Source: Betaproteobacteria bacterium
GTDB taxonomy: Bacteria > Pseudomonadota > Gammaproteobacteria > Burkholderiales > Burkholderiaceae_C
DNA: 64,000 nucleotides
Assembly: GCA_947453725.1 (NCBI GenBank)
Contig: CANGHH010000005.1
Location: 124,001-188,000, forward strand
Reading direction: 5' to 3'
Shown here in pieces: positions 39,184-50,004 of the stretch (the first letter of the stretch is position 1; each line of letters begins with the position of its first letter). The notes below the pieces were generated by a model. It searched no databases and was not told the DNA's origin. It was given only the letters and a program-made list of their open reading frames with translations. The translations under genes were made by a program, and so were the position numbers.

Positions 39184-40247
39184 GGCAGGGGTGTCTTGGG
39201 TTGCGGCGCAGGAAGCAGGGTCAGCAGATCGTCCGCCAGACCCGGGGTCAACTGGAAGTCTAGCGGCAGCACCCAGACCCGGGTGCCCTTCAGCGCCGCC
39301 GTGTCGATCTTGACGGCGTCCTTTTCGGTGGTCAACACATCGGGCGTAGCGGCCGGCCAGGGGAGGGTCGCGTAAGCATGGTGGTCGGGCAGGGCCAGGG
39401 TGTCGACCGTCAGGCCGGCGGCGACCAGCATGCCGAAGAACTGCTGCGGCGCGGCCAGACCGGCCACGGCCAGCAAGGGCCGGCCACGCAGCGCCGGCAA
39501 TTCGACCGCGGCGCTGGCGTCGCGGCGCAGCCAGGCTTCCAGCGGCCAGGCTTGGCCGAGCGTGCGCTGCCCGACCGCACCGGGCAGAGGCGTGCTGACC
39601 CGCCGCCCGGTGTAGAGCACGCGTTGTTGCGGGCCGATCGCGGCGGGCAGCGGCTCGCGCAGCGGCCCGGCGGGCAGCAGCCGCGCGTTGCCGACACCGC
39701 GGTCGTCGAAGACCAGCAGTTCGGCGTCGCGCCGCAGGCGGCGGTGCTGCAGGCCGTCGTCGGACAGCAGCAGGTCGACCTCGGGGTGGGCTGCGCACAG
39801 CGCCCTCGCGGCGGCGTTGCGGTCGCTACCGACCCAGACCGGCACGCCGGTGCGCCGCTGGATCAGCAAGGGTTCGTCGCCGACGGCCGCTGCGGGGTCG
39901 CCGGGCTCCACTGCGCGGGCGCCACCGGGCTGGCGGCCGTGGCCGCGCGAGATCACGCCCGGCCGGCGCCCGGCGGCTTGAAAGGCCTGCACCAGCGCGA
40001 TCACGGCAGGCGTCTTGCCCGCCCCGCCGACCACCAGGTTACCGACCACCAGCAAGGGCACGGGCAGCCCCGGCCCGGCCGGCGGCTGGGCCTGCCGGCG
40101 GGCCCTTGCGGCCAGTCCGCCGTAGACCAGCGACAGGGGCCCCAGCAGGCGCACCAGCAGGCTGGGCCGGGGCTGCCACCAGTGGCGCTGCAGCAGGGCC
40201 TCGACACGGGCCGCCCAGCTTGGGCGGGCGGACTCGCGGGCGGTCAA
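39180..40247 (-). CDS. lpxK: Tetraacyldisaccharide 4'-kinase
   Basis: [25 protein letters not shown]-loop; cluster context. Confidence 0.96.
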   Translation of the reverse strand: MTARESARPSWAARVEALLQRHWWQPRPSLLVRLLGPLSLVYGGLAARARRQAQPPAGPGLPVPLLVVGNLVVGGAGKTPAVIALVQAFQAAGRRPGVISRGHGRQPGGARAVEPGDPAAAVGDEPLLIQRRTGVPVWVGSDRNAAARALCAAHPEVDLLLSDDGLQHRRLRRDAELLVFDDRGVGNARLLPAGPLREPLPAAIGPQQRVLYTGRRVSTPLPGAVGQRTLGQAWPLEAWLRRDASAAVELPALRGRPLLAVAGLAAPQQFFGMLVAAGLTVDTLALPDHHAYATLPWPAATPDVLTTEKDAVKIDTAALKGTRVWVLPLDFQLTPGLADDLLTLLPAPQPKTPLP

Positions 40248-40678
40248 CGGCCGGCGTTGCCGGCGGCCGGGGCCGCCTGGGCAGCGAAGGTCAGGCGCGA
40301 CAGGCCCGCGCGGCGCGCGGCGTCCATCACATTGACCACCGCCTGGTGCGCGGTCAACGCGTCGGCGGAGATGATCACCACGGTCTCGCTGCGGCCGCCT
40401 GCAGCCGACGCCAGCGCGCTGGTCAGCAGCTCAACGCTGCGGCCGTCGATCGGCTGCCGGTTGACCGCGTAGCGGCCGTCGGCCGCCACCGCGACCACGA
40501 TTTCGCCCGGCCGTTCGCGCAGCTGTTCGGCTTCCGCCGCCGGCAGGTTGATCTGCAGTTCGGTGAACTTCGAGTAGGTGGTGGACAACATCAGGAAGAT
40601 GAGCACCACCAGCAGCACGTCGATGAACGGAATCAGGTTGATCTCCGGTTCGTCGATGCGGCGACGGCTGAACTTCAT
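40244..40678 (-). CDS. exbD: Biopolymer transport protein ExbD/TolR
   Basis: INLIPFIDVLLVVLIFLMLSTTYSK. Confidence 0.92.
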   Translation of the reverse strand: MKFSRRRIDEPEINLIPFIDVLLVVLIFLMLSTTYSKFTELQINLPAAEAEQLRERPGEIVVAVAADGRYAVNRQPIDGRSVELLTSALASAAGGRSETVVIISADALTAHQAVVNVMDAARRAGLSRLTFAAQAAPAAGNAGR

Positions 40679-41352
40679 GATTTCACGGAGAAGCGCATCA
40701 GGTGCGGCACCATGCGCTCGGCAGCCAGTTCCAGCGTCAGCTGGAGATCATCGACCCGGCCGCGGAAGTAGCGGTAGAACATCAGCGTGGGGACGGCGAT
40801 CATCAGGCCCAGCGCGGTGTTGTAGAGCGCCACCGAGATGCCGTGCGCCAGCAACTGCGGGTTGCTGCCGCCGCCGGGCGCCTGCGAGCCGAAGATCTCG
40901 ATCATGCCGACCACGGTGCCAAACAGGCCCAGCAGCGGCGCTGCCGACGCGATGGTGCCCAGCGCGTTGAGGTAGCGCTCCAGGCCATGCAGGGCCTGCC
41001 TGCCGGCGTTCTCGAAAGACTGCCGCAGGGCCGTTTCCGAGATGCGTGGTTCGGCGATGACGCTTTGCAAGCCGGCGGCCAGCACGCTGCCGAGCACCGA
41101 ACTGTCGGCCAGCTTGCCGACCACATCGCCAGCCGGCAGGCTGGTGCGGGTGACCGCCATCACCTCGTCGAGCAGTTTCGCTGGGGCGACGACCGCAGCG
41201 CGCAACTGGTAGAGCCGCTCGATGACCAGCGCCAGCGCGACGACGGAGCACAAGAGCAGCGGCCAGATCGGCCAACCGGCCGCTTGTATGATGGAAAGCA
41301 AGGGTGACTCGTGCTGCGGGTTGCTCGGCGGACTGCCTGGATGGGACCGCAT
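40675..41352 (-). CDS. exbB: MotA/TolQ/ExbB proton channel protein
   Basis: Three-TM ExbB-like protein with GLFGTVVGMIEIF; start uncertain (ATG 41352 or TTG 41301). Confidence 0.9.
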   Translation of the reverse strand: MRSHPGSPPSNPQHESPLLSIIQAAGWPIWPLLLCSVVALALVIERLYQLRAAVVAPAKLLDEVMAVTRTSLPAGDVVGKLADSSVLGSVLAAGLQSVIAEPRISETALRQSFENAGRQALHGLERYLNALGTIASAAPLLGLFGTVVGMIEIFGSQAPGGGSNPQLLAHGISVALYNTALGLMIAVPTLMFYRYFRGRVDDLQLTLELAAERMVPHLMRFSVKS

Positions 41353-41640
41353 TATGGCCGATGGCCCCCCCTGATTCCGGGATGTCGGTGCACCCCGGAC
41401 CTGCACGCCGCAGCGCGGCCCTTCCATGTGGATAACTATGTGGAAAAGAGGCCGGGTCGCCGCGCCAGAAACCACCTTTCCACCGACCCGTTCCGGGCGC
41501 CCGAATATTGAGCAGCTATTTGTTCATGAAAATCAAGTACTTGCGAAGAGATTGCAGCCAGTTCACGGGTCGGGTCCCGGGCCGGGCCAGGACGCTGACG
41601 GCTGTGGAGTTCCCGCCCCCCGCCGAGCCGGGCCGGCCCC

Positions 41641-42945
41641 GTGCCTGAGCCCGTTTCGCCCTTGCCGGCGCGCCAGAGCTGGGGCGTGGCCTCGCTGCTG
41701 CAGGCCACCAGCGACGCGCTGGGGGCACGCTTCGGCGCGCTCAGCGTGCGTGGCGAGTTGTCGGGCTTTTCGCGCGCCGCCAGTGGCCACTGCTACTTCA
41801 CGCTGAAAGATGCCGACGGCGCGCCGGCCCTGCTGCGTTGCGCGATGTTCCGCCGTGCCGCGACGCTGGTCGATTTCGCGCCAGCCGATGGTCAGCAGGT
41901 CGAACTGCGCGGCCGCCTGGGCATCTACGAATCGCGCGGCGAATTGCAGATGGTCGTGGAGTCGCTGCAGCGCCTGGGCGCCGGCACGCTGTACGAGGAA
42001 TTTCTCCGCCGGCGCGCGCGGCTGGAGGCGCTGGGCCTGTTCGACCCGGCGCGCAAGCGGCCGCTGCCGGCTTTTCCGGCGTCGCTGGGGGTGGTCACCT
42101 CGCTGGCCGCGGCTGCGCTGCGCGACGTGCTGACCACGCTGCGGCGGCGCGCGCCGCACATCCGGGTGGTGATCTACCCCGCGCCCGTCCAAGGCGTCGA
42201 AGCGCCCGCTGCGCTGGTCGAAGCCCTGCGGGTGGCCGGCGAGCGCCGCGAGGTCGAAGCCTTGCTGCTGGTGCGCGGCGGCGGTTCGCTGGAAGACCTG
42301 TGGGCCTTCAACGACGAGCGCGTCGTGCGCGCCGTCGCGGCCAGCAGCCTGCCCTTGATCTGCGGCGTGGGCCATGAAACCGACGTCACGCTGTGCGACC
42401 TGGCCGCCGACCTGCGGGCGCCCACACCCACGGCGGCGGCCGAACTGGCGGCACCGGCGCGCGACGAGCTGGACGCCGCCTTGGCGGCCCGTCAGGCCGC
42501 GCTGCAGCGGCTGCTGGAGCGCACGCTGCAAAACCGTGCCCAGCGTCTGGACACGCTGGCCTTGCGCCTGGGCCAGCCGGCGCGCGCGCTGCTCGGCCAG
42601 AACGACCAGCTGCGCGCGCTGTCACGCCGCATGCAGCGCGCGGTGCAAACCCGCACGGCACGCGCCCACGACGACCTGCCGCGCCTGGCCGCCCGCTGGC
42701 AGCGCGCCGCCGCCGTTCGGCTGCAAGGGCTGCAGCAGCGGCTGGACGCCGCTGCGGGCCGCCTGCAGGCCCACGACCCGCGGCGCGTGCTCCAGCGCGG
42801 CTACGCCTGGGTGGAATCGGCCGACGGCCGGCCGGTGATCTCGGCGCTGGCCCTGCAAGCCGGGCAAGCCGTGCGCGCGGTCTGGGCCGACGGCCGCGCG
42901 GCGGCGGTCATCACGGCGGTGGAGCCCCTGCCGCCGGCATCGTGA
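41641..42945 (+). CDS. xseA: Exodeoxyribonuclease VII large subunit
   Basis: OB-fold N-term, [54 protein letters not shown] start. Confidence 0.95.
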   Translation: MPEPVSPLPARQSWGVASLLQATSDALGARFGALSVRGELSGFSRAASGHCYFTLKDADGAPALLRCAMFRRAATLVDFAPADGQQVELRGRLGIYESRGELQMVVESLQRLGAGTLYEEFLRRRARLEALGLFDPARKRPLPAFPASLGVVTSLAAAALRDVLTTLRRRAPHIRVVIYPAPVQGVEAPAALVEALRVAGERREVEALLLVRGGGSLEDLWAFNDERVVRAVAASSLPLICGVGHETDVTLCDLAADLRAPTPTAAAELAAPARDELDAALAARQAALQRLLERTLQNRAQRLDTLALRLGQPARALLGQNDQLRALSRRMQRAVQTRTARAHDDLPRLAARWQRAAAVRLQGLQQRLDAAAGRLQAHDPRRVLQRGYAWVESADGRPVISALALQAGQAVRAVWADGRAAAVITAVEPLPPAS

Positions 42946-42956
42946 AGCGGCCTGCC

Positions 42957-42962
42957 TACAAT
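42957..42962 (+). promoter_or_regulatory. Candidate -10 element (TACAAT) for sodB
   Basis: CCTACAAT 60 bp upstream of the sodB ATG; no clear -35 seen. Confidence 0.4.
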
Positions 42963-43021
42963 CTGCGCGCACCTTGACCACGCCCCCGATTTCGCTCCAA
43001 ACACCAACGAGGATCTGCACC

Positions 43022-43606
43022 ATGGAACACACCCTGCCTGCCCTGCCTTATGCCATCGACGCCCTGGCGCCGCACTACAGCCGCGAGACGCTGGAGTACC
43101 ACCACGGCAAGCACCACAACGCCTACGTCGTGAACCTGAACAATCTCCAGAAGGGCACCGAGTTCGAAGCCCTGGGCCTGGAAGAGATCGTCAAGAAGGC
43201 CGGCCCTGGTGGCATCTACAACAACGCCGCGCAGATCTGGAACCACACCTTCTTCTGGCACTGCATGAAGCCCGAAGGCGGCGGTGAGCCCAGCGGCGCG
43301 CTGGCTGCGGCCATCAACGCCAAGTGGGGCAGCTTCGCGGCCTTCAAGGAAGCCTTCGTCAAGTCGGCGGTGGGCAACTTCGGTTCGGGCTGGACCTGGC
43401 TGGTGAAGAAGCCCGATGGCAGCGTCGACATCGTCAACATGGGCGCCGCCGGCACCCCGCTGACGACCGCCGACAAGGCCCTGCTGACCGTGGACGTGTG
43501 GGAACACGCCTACTACATCGACTACCGCAACCTGCGCCCGAAGTTCGTCGAGACCTACCTCGACAAGCTGGTGAACTGGTCGTTCGTCGAAGCCAACTTC
43601 GCCTAA
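43022..43606 (+). CDS. sodB: Superoxide dismutase (Fe/Mn family)
   Basis: [45 protein letters not shown]. Confidence 0.96.
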   Translation: MEHTLPALPYAIDALAPHYSRETLEYHHGKHHNAYVVNLNNLQKGTEFEALGLEEIVKKAGPGGIYNNAAQIWNHTFFWHCMKPEGGGEPSGALAAAINAKWGSFAAFKEAFVKSAVGNFGSGWTWLVKKPDGSVDIVNMGAAGTPLTTADKALLTVDVWEHAYYIDYRNLRPKFVETYLDKLVNWSFVEANFA

Positions 43607-43628
43607 AGCGAGAGCCTCACACCAAGCT

Positions 43629-43710
43629 TCCCGCCGCGGAACCGGCTTCGCCGGGCCGCTGGCGGACGGCCCCCTCGGGGGGTAGCGAGCGCCAGCGAGC
43701 CTGGGGGCTC
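43629..43710. repeat. GC-rich imperfectly palindromic intergenic element (possible REP-like element/bidirectional terminator)
   Basis: CGCCGCGGAACCGGCTTCGCCGGGCCGCTGGCGGACGGCCCCCTCGGGGGGTAGCGAGCGCCAGCGAGCCTGGGGGCT between convergent sodB and the DUF192 gene; contains several alternative hairpins. Confidence 0.45.
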
Positions 43711-43712
43711 CA

Positions 43713-44174
43713 TTACTTGAACGGTCCGCCGCGCAATTTCAGTCCCGCTTTGAAACCTCGCTTGGCGAACCAGCCGAGCGGCACTTCCAGCGCGTAGCGC
43801 ACTGGCTTGGCCGAGCAGTGCGACTCGTCGGAGCGCGGCGCCATGTCGGCGATGTTGACGACGGTGCCGTCCTCGGCCACGAAGGCGATGCTCAGCGGGA
43901 TCAGCGTGTTGCGCATCCAGAAGCAGCGCACGCCCGCGTCTTCATTGACGAAGAGCATGCCGTCGTTGGCGCCCATGCCACGGCGGAACATCATGCCGGT
44001 GGCCTGCTGCTCCGGCGTCACCGCCAATTCGGCGTGGATGACGTGCATGCCGGCGGTCAACTCGGCCAGCGGCAACCGGGCCTGGGGCCCGTCCTGGGCG
44101 GCGGCCGGCAAGGACCAGGCTGCGAGGGCCAGCAGCCAGGCGGTGGGGAAGGGCGGTGGTTTGATGCTTGTCAT
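43713..44174 (-). CDS. DUF192 family secreted protein
   Basis: Signal peptide plus VTPEQQATGMMFRRGMGANDGMLFVNEDAGVRCFWMRNTLIPLSIAFVAEDGTVVNI. Confidence 0.9.
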   Translation of the reverse strand: MTSIKPPPFPTAWLLALAAWSLPAAAQDGPQARLPLAELTAGMHVIHAELAVTPEQQATGMMFRRGMGANDGMLFVNEDAGVRCFWMRNTLIPLSIAFVAEDGTVVNIADMAPRSDESHCSAKPVRYALEVPLGWFAKRGFKAGLKLRGGPFK

Positions 44175-44227
44175 GGGCCGTCGGTGTGTTTGCGCGTAGA
44201 TTAACCCGACTCCGCCCGCCCCGACCC

Positions 44228-46510
44228 ATGCCGCCAGCCCGCACGGCCACCACCCCGGTACCGCTTTCTGTTCTCGACGATCCGATCGAGCAAGGCCGCT
44301 TCACGCGCTGGGTATCGGGTGCGCAGGGTGAGCGTCTGGCCGAATCGTCGCTGCAGCTCGGCGGCCTGCACTGCGCAGCCTGCTCGGGCCTGATCGAACG
44401 CGCATTGAAAGGGGTGGATGGCGTGCGCAGCGCGCGCGTCAGTGCTGCCGCCGAACGTGCCACCGTCTGCTGGGACCCGGCGCGCACGCGCCCGGCGGCC
44501 TTGATCGAGGCGGTGCGTGCGGCCGGTTACGACGCCGTGCCCGACGCCGCCGTGCCAGCCCGCGAACTGCGTCGCAAGGCCCATCGCCAGGCGCTGTGGC
44601 GTCTGTTCGTGGCCGCCTTCTGCGCGATGCAGGTGATGATGATGGCCACGCCGAGCTACGTCGCCGGCCCTGGCGAACTGGCGCCCGACCTGCGCCAGCT
44701 CCTGAACTGGGGCAGCTGGCTGCTGACCCTGCCGGTGCTGCTGTTCGCGGCGGGCCCCTTCTTCCGCGGCGCCTGGCTGGTGCTGCGCCAGGGTCGCATC
44801 GGCATGGACCTGCCGGTGGCGCTCGGCATCGGCATCACTTTCGTCGCCAGCACGGCAGCGACCTTCGACCCGAAAGGGGCTTTCGGGCACGAGGTCTATT
44901 TCGATTCGCTGACCATGTTCGTCAGCTTCCTGCTTGGCGCGCGCTACTTGGAATTGCAAGCCCGCCAGGCCGCTGCGGTGGCGCTGGAAAGCGCCATGGC
45001 CTGCCTGCCCGAAGTGGCCTGGCGCCTGCTGGCCGACGGCAGCACCGAGGCCGTCAGCCTGCACCGCCTGCGTCCTGGCGACCGGCTGCGCGTGGCCGTC
45101 GGCCAGGCCTTTGCCGCCGACGGCGTGCTCGAGCAGGGCAGCACGCTGGCCGATGAATCCTTGCTCACGGGTGAGTCGGCGCCGGTGGCGAAAACGGCCG
45201 GTGATGCGCTGGTCGCCGGCAGCGTCAACCGCGGCTCGCCGGTGCTGATGCGCATCGACCGCGTCGGGGCCGACACGCGGCTGGAAGCCATCGTGTCGAT
45301 GATGCGCAGCGCGATGAGCCAGCGCCCGGCTGCCGCCCGCCTGGCCGACCGCTGGGCCGCACCCTTCCTGTGGGCCGTGCTGCTGCTGGCCGCCGGCGCG
45401 GCGGCGGTGTGGAGCGTGATCGACCCGTCGCGCGCGCTGTGGGTGGCGGTCGCGGTGCTGATCGTCACCTGCCCCTGCGCCTTGTCGCTGGCGGCACCGG
45501 CCGCGCTGGTCGCTGGTGCCCGCGGTCTGGCGCGGCGCGGCGTGCTGCTGCAGCGCCTGGACGCGCTCGAAGCGCTGGCCGGCGTCGAACACTTCTTCTT
45601 CGACAAGACCGGCACGCTGACCGAAGACCGGCCGCAGTGGACGGCGCTGACCCTGACGGCGGCGGGGCGCGAAAGCTTCGGCGGGTCTGCGTCGGCGGCG
45701 TTGAGGGCAGCTGCCGGTCTGGCTGCCTGGTCCACGCACCCCTTGTCGGCTGCGGTGGTCGAAGCCGGCAAGCAGGTCGCGCCGCTGGCCTCAGCGCTGG
45801 CTTGGGCACCATCGCTCAGCGACATCGAAGAGCGGCCTGGCCAAGGCCTGCAGGCGCGCGACGCGCAAGGGCGGAACTGGCGCCTGGGGTCCGCGGCCTG
45901 GGTCGGCGGCAGCGCGGGCGATGCGCTGCAGGCCCCAGTGTGGCTGGCTTGCGAAGGCCAACCGCTGGCCGGCCTGCAATTCGAGGAAAGGCTGCGCCCG
46001 GATGCCGCGCAGGCCCTGCAGGCGCTGCAGGCGGCCGGTGTCCGCGTGACCATCCTGACCGGCGACACCGCCGAACGCGCGCAGGCGCTGGCTGCTCGCA
46101 TCGGCATCGCTGACGTGGTCGCCGGGGCCACGCCCGAAGCCAAGCTGCAGGCGCTGATCGACGCGCAGGCGGCCGGCCGGCGCGTCGCGATGGTCGGCGA
46201 CGGCATCAACGACGCCCCGGTGCTGGCGCGTGCCGACGTGTCGCTGGCGATGGGGCAGGGCGCGCTGGTCTCGCGCAGCCAGGCCGATGCGGTGATCACG
46301 TCCAACCGGCTGGGCGATGTGGTCAGGGCCCGCGGGTCGGCGCGATACACCGTGCGCATCATCCGGCAGAACCTGGCTTGGGCCGCGGCCTACAACGCGG
46401 TCAGCATTCCGCTGGCCGTCATCGGCTGGCTGCCGCCCTGGGCCGCCGGTCTGGGCATGGCCGGCAGCTCACTGCTGGTGGTGCTGAACGCCTTGCGTGC
46501 AGCGCGCTGA
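44228..46510 (+). CDS. ccoI: Heavy-metal P-type ATPase of cbb3 oxidase biogenesis (CcoI/FixI)
   Basis: HMA-like GLHCAACSGLIER, CPC motif (VTCPCALSLA), DKTGTLTE; adjacent to ccoS and ccoN. Confidence 0.93.
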   Translation: MPPARTATTPVPLSVLDDPIEQGRFTRWVSGAQGERLAESSLQLGGLHCAACSGLIERALKGVDGVRSARVSAAAERATVCWDPARTRPAALIEAVRAAGYDAVPDAAVPARELRRKAHRQALWRLFVAAFCAMQVMMMATPSYVAGPGELAPDLRQLLNWGSWLLTLPVLLFAAGPFFRGAWLVLRQGRIGMDLPVALGIGITFVASTAATFDPKGAFGHEVYFDSLTMFVSFLLGARYLELQARQAAAVALESAMACLPEVAWRLLADGSTEAVSLHRLRPGDRLRVAVGQAFAADGVLEQGSTLADESLLTGESAPVAKTAGDALVAGSVNRGSPVLMRIDRVGADTRLEAIVSMMRSAMSQRPAAARLADRWAAPFLWAVLLLAAGAAAVWSVIDPSRALWVAVAVLIVTCPCALSLAAPAALVAGARGLARRGVLLQRLDALEALAGVEHFFFDKTGTLTEDRPQWTALTLTAAGRESFGGSASAALRAAAGLAAWSTHPLSAAVVEAGKQVAPLASALAWAPSLSDIEERPGQGLQARDAQGRNWRLGSAAWVGGSAGDALQAPVWLACEGQPLAGLQFEERLRPDAAQALQALQAAGVRVTILTGDTAERAQALAARIGIADVVAGATPEAKLQALIDAQAAGRRVAMVGDGINDAPVLARADVSLAMGQGALVSRSQADAVITSNRLGDVVRARGSARYTVRIIRQNLAWAAAYNAVSIPLAVIGWLPPWAAGLGMAGSSLLVVLNALRAAR

Positions 46511-46526
46511 AGACGCCGACGGCCGC

Positions 46527-46718
46527 ATGGAAAGCCTCTACCTGCTGATCCCCGTCTCGGCGCTGCTGGTGCTGGGCATCCTGGGTATTTTCGGCTGGGC
46601 CTTGAACGGCGGGCAGTTCGAAGACCTCGAAGGCGAAGGTGAACGGATCCTGACCGAGGAGGCCGAGGAGGCCGAGGCGATTGACGCCTGTCAAGGCGAC
46701 GTCAGGCCGCGACCGTAA
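46527..46718 (+). CDS. ccoS: cbb3-type cytochrome oxidase assembly protein CcoS
   Basis: [42 protein letters not shown]. Confidence 0.92.
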   Translation: MESLYLLIPVSALLVLGILGIFGWALNGGQFEDLEGEGERILTEEAEEAEAIDACQGDVRPRP

Positions 46719-46722
46719 CAAT
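46681..46722 (+). promoter_or_regulatory. FNR-box promoter of ccoNOQP
   Basis: TTGACGCCTGTCAA (46681-46694; TTGA-N6-TCAA) centred at -41.5 to a predicted +1 at 46729; AACAAT -10 at 46717-46722. Confidence 0.75.
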
Positions 46723-46761
46723 GGCGTGATCGATTCCCGTATCAGTGTGAGGAGCTGGGCA

Positions 46762-48219
46762 ATGGCACAAACAGCCGCGTTGGCGGTACCCCGAGACGGC
46801 GTTTACAGCGACCAGGTCATCCGGCTGTTCTCGCTGGCGGCCGTGATCTACGGCGTGGTGGGCATGCTGGTCGGCGTCATCATCGCCGCCGAACTGGCCT
46901 GGCCCGAACTCAATATGGGCATCCCGTACATCAGCTACGGCCGCTTGCGGCCGCTGCACACCAACGCGGTGATCTTTGCGTTCGGCGGCTGCACGCTGTT
47001 CGCCACTTCTTACCACGTGGTGCAGCGAACCTGCCAGACGCGGCTCTTCGCGCCGGCGCTGGCGATGTTCACTTTCCTGGGCTGGAATCTGGTGATCATC
47101 CTGGCGGTGATCACGCTGCCGCTGGGCATCACCCAGGGCAAGGAATACGCCGAACTGGAATGGCCGATCGACATCCTGATCGCCGTGGTGTGGGTCAGCT
47201 ACGCCATCGTCTTCTTCGGCACCATCGGCATCCGCAAGGTGCGCCACATCTACGTGGCCAACTGGTTCTTCGGCGCCTTCATCATCGCCGTGGCGCTGCT
47301 GCACATCGTCAACAGTGCGGCCATTCCGGTGAGCCTGACGAAGAGCTACTCGGCCTACGCCGGCGTGCAGGACGCGATGGTGCAGTGGTGGTATGGCCAC
47401 AATGCGGTGGGCTTCTTCCTGACCGCCGGCTTCCTCGGGATCATGTACTACTTCATCCCGAAGCAGGCCGGTCGGCCGGTGTACAGCTACCGCCTGAGCA
47501 TCGTCCACTTCTGGGCGCTGATCTTCACCTACATGTGGGCCGGCCCCCACCACCTGCACTACACCGCGCTGCCCGACTGGGCGCAAAGCGTCGGCATGGT
47601 CTTCAGCCTGGTGCTGCTGGCGCCCAGCTGGGGCGGCATGATCAACGGCATCATGACGCTCAGTGGCGCCTGGCACAAACTGCGTGACGACCCGATCCTG
47701 AAGTTCCTGATCGTCAGCCTGTCCTTCTACGGCATGTCGACCTTCGAAGGTCCGATGATGTCGATCAAGACGGTCAATGCGCTGTCGCACTACACCGACT
47801 GGACGGTGGGCCACGTGCACAGCGGCGCCCTGGGCTGGGTCGGCCTGATCAGCATGGGCGCGCTCTACTACCTGATCCCGCGCCTCTTCGGCCGCGCGCA
47901 GATGTACAGCGTCAAGGCCATCGAGACCCACTTCTGGATCGCCACCGTGGGCATCGTGCTCTACATCGCCGCGATGTGGATCGCTGGGGTGATGCAGGGC
48001 CTGATGTGGCGTGCGGTCAACCCCGACGGCACCCTGGTCTACACCTTCGTGGAAAGCGTGAAGGCGACCTACCCCTACTACGTGGTGCGCCTGGTCGGCG
48101 GTCTGCTCTACCTCAGCGGCATGCTGATCATGCTGTGGAACACGGCGATGACCGCGATGAGCGGCCAGGCCGTCGAGGCGCGCATTCCGACGGTGAACGC
48201 CACCTCCGCGAACGCCTGA
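46762..48219 (+). CDS. ccoN: cbb3-type cytochrome c oxidase subunit I
   Basis: Multi-TM CcoN with heme/Cu His motifs ([13 protein letters not shown]); ATG 46762. Confidence 0.96.
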   Translation: MAQTAALAVPRDGVYSDQVIRLFSLAAVIYGVVGMLVGVIIAAELAWPELNMGIPYISYGRLRPLHTNAVIFAFGGCTLFATSYHVVQRTCQTRLFAPALAMFTFLGWNLVIILAVITLPLGITQGKEYAELEWPIDILIAVVWVSYAIVFFGTIGIRKVRHIYVANWFFGAFIIAVALLHIVNSAAIPVSLTKSYSAYAGVQDAMVQWWYGHNAVGFFLTAGFLGIMYYFIPKQAGRPVYSYRLSIVHFWALIFTYMWAGPHHLHYTALPDWAQSVGMVFSLVLLAPSWGGMINGIMTLSGAWHKLRDDPILKFLIVSLSFYGMSTFEGPMMSIKTVNALSHYTDWTVGHVHSGALGWVGLISMGALYYLIPRLFGRAQMYSVKAIETHFWIATVGIVLYIAAMWIAGVMQGLMWRAVNPDGTLVYTFVESVKATYPYYVVRLVGGLLYLSGMLIMLWNTAMTAMSGQAVEARIPTVNATSANA

Positions 48220-48244
48220 TCCTGACCACCCGAGGAACAAGAAA

Positions 48245-48874
48245 ATGGCCAATTCACATGCACCGGTTGGTGGTCACGAGAAGATCGAGACCAGCAACTT
48301 CCTGATGATCGTGCTGATCTTGGTGGCCGTGGCCATCGGCGGCATGGTCGAGATCATCCCGCTGTTCTTCCAGCGCTCGACGACCCAGCCGGCCGAGGGC
48401 CTGAAGCCCTACACCGCGCTGCAACTCGCCGGCCGCGACGTCTACCTGCGCGAGGGTTGCTACAACTGCCATTCGCAGATGGTGCGCCCCTTCCGCGCCG
48501 AGGCCTTGCGCTACGGGCCGCTGTCCACCGCCGGTGAGTTCGTCTACGACCACCCCTTCCAGTGGGGCAGCAAGCGCACGGGCCCCGACCTGCACCGCGT
48601 GGGCGGCAAGTACAGCGACGAGTGGCACCGCATCCACCTGAACAACCCGCGCGACCTGGTGCCCGAGTCGAACATGCCGGCCTACCCGTGGCTGCTCACG
48701 GACACCATTGCGCCGGAGAGCATGGCGCCGCGGCTGAAGGCCTTGCGCGTCGTCGGCGTGCCCTACACCGATGAGGAGATTGCCAAGGCTGGCGACGAGG
48801 TCAAGGGCCGCACCGAGATGGATGCGCTGATCGCCTTCCTGCAGGTGCTGGGCACGGCGCGCAAAGAGAAGTGA
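48245..48874 (+). CDS. ccoO: cbb3-type cytochrome c oxidase subunit II
   Basis: [23 protein letters not shown]. Confidence 0.96.
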   Translation: MANSHAPVGGHEKIETSNFLMIVLILVAVAIGGMVEIIPLFFQRSTTQPAEGLKPYTALQLAGRDVYLREGCYNCHSQMVRPFRAEALRYGPLSTAGEFVYDHPFQWGSKRTGPDLHRVGGKYSDEWHRIHLNNPRDLVPESNMPAYPWLLTDTIAPESMAPRLKALRVVGVPYTDEEIAKAGDEVKGRTEMDALIAFLQVLGTARKEK

Positions 48875-48886
48875 CCGGAGGCCGTC

Positions 48887-49063
48887 ATGGACATCAATGA
48901 CATGCGCATCGCGGTGACGGTGATCAGCCTGCTGCTGTTCATCGCCCTGGTGGCCCACACCTGGAGCCGCCGCCGCAACGCCGAATACGAATCGGCCGCC
49001 CAACTGCCTTTCGTCGACGACGACCAGGGCACCACGAACGAGAACCGAGGAGAAAAGCCGTGA
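48887..49063 (+). CDS. ccoQ: cbb3-type oxidase subunit CcoQ
   Basis: 58 aa MDINDMRIAVTVISLLLFIALVAHTWSRRRNAEYESAAQLPFVDDDQGTTNENRGEKP; below ORF-track size cutoff but in canonical position with GGAGG upstream. Confidence 0.9.
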   Translation: MDINDMRIAVTVISLLLFIALVAHTWSRRRNAEYESAAQLPFVDDDQGTTNENRGEKP

Positions 49064-49974
49064 GTGATTTCGTCAACAGTGGCTGGGCCCTGTACGTCGC
49101 CGGCGTCACCATCATCGGGCTGGTGTTCTGCCTGGTCCTGTTGGTCATCGCCAGCCGTCGCAAGGTGATGGCCAACGACAACACGACGGGGCATGTCTGG
49201 GACGAAGACCTGCGCGAACTGAACAACCCGCTGCCTCGCTGGTGGATGTGGCTGTTCGTGATCACCGTGGCCTTTGCCGCGGTGTACCTGGCTTTCTACC
49301 CTGGCCTGGGGTCGAACAAGGGTTCGCTGGGCTGGACCAGCGTTGGCCAGTACGAAGCCGAGCAGGACAAGGCGCGTGCTGCGATGACGCCGGTCTACGC
49401 CAGGTTCACGGCGATGAAGGCTGAGCAACTGGTGCAAGACACGACGGCGATGGGCATCGGCGGGCGCTTGTTCCTGAACAACTGCGCGCAGTGCCACGGC
49501 TCGGACGGCCGCGGCAGCAAGGGCTTTCCGAATCTGACCGACCAGGACTGGCTGGGCGCCGGCACGCCCGAGTACATCGAGAAGACCATCACCGAAGGGC
49601 GCGTCGGCATGATGCCAACGATGGCCGCTGCCGTGGGCAGCGCTGACGACGTGAAGAACGTCGCGAACTATGTGCTGAGCCTGTCGAGCAGCGCCCACAA
49701 CAGCGTCGCGGCGCAACTGGGCAAAGAGAAGTTCACGGTCTGCGCGGCCTGCCACGGGCCCGACGGCAAGGGCAATCCGGCACTCGGCGCGCCCAACCTC
49801 ACCGACAAGATCTGGCTGCATGGCTGGGGCGAGGCCGCGGTGGTGGCCATGGTCACCAACGGCAAGACCAATGTCATGCCGGCGCAGGGCCGGTTGCTCA
49901 CGCCCGATCAGATCCACGTCCTGGCCGCCTACGTCTGGAATCTGTCGCAGGGGACCAAAGTGGCTGGCCAGTGA
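49060..49974 (+). CDS. ccoP: cbb3-type cytochrome c oxidase subunit III (diheme)
   Basis: Two CXXCH (CAQCH, CAACH); N-terminal TMs; GTG start. Confidence 0.96.
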   Translation: MSDFVNSGWALYVAGVTIIGLVFCLVLLVIASRRKVMANDNTTGHVWDEDLRELNNPLPRWWMWLFVITVAFAAVYLAFYPGLGSNKGSLGWTSVGQYEAEQDKARAAMTPVYARFTAMKAEQLVQDTTAMGIGGRLFLNNCAQCHGSDGRGSKGFPNLTDQDWLGAGTPEYIEKTITEGRVGMMPTMAAAVGSADDVKNVANYVLSLSSSAHNSVAAQLGKEKFTVCAACHGPDGKGNPALGAPNLTDKIWLHGWGEAAVVAMVTNGKTNVMPAQGRLLTPDQIHVLAAYVWNLSQGTKVAGQ

Positions 49975-50004
49975 TTCAGGCCCGTTGCTGTATCCGGGCG
50001 CGCC

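Noticed and set aside
46721-46729. ATGGCGTGA mini-ORF upstream of ccoN
   Set aside because: Lies at or before the predicted TSS (46729), so probably not transcribed.
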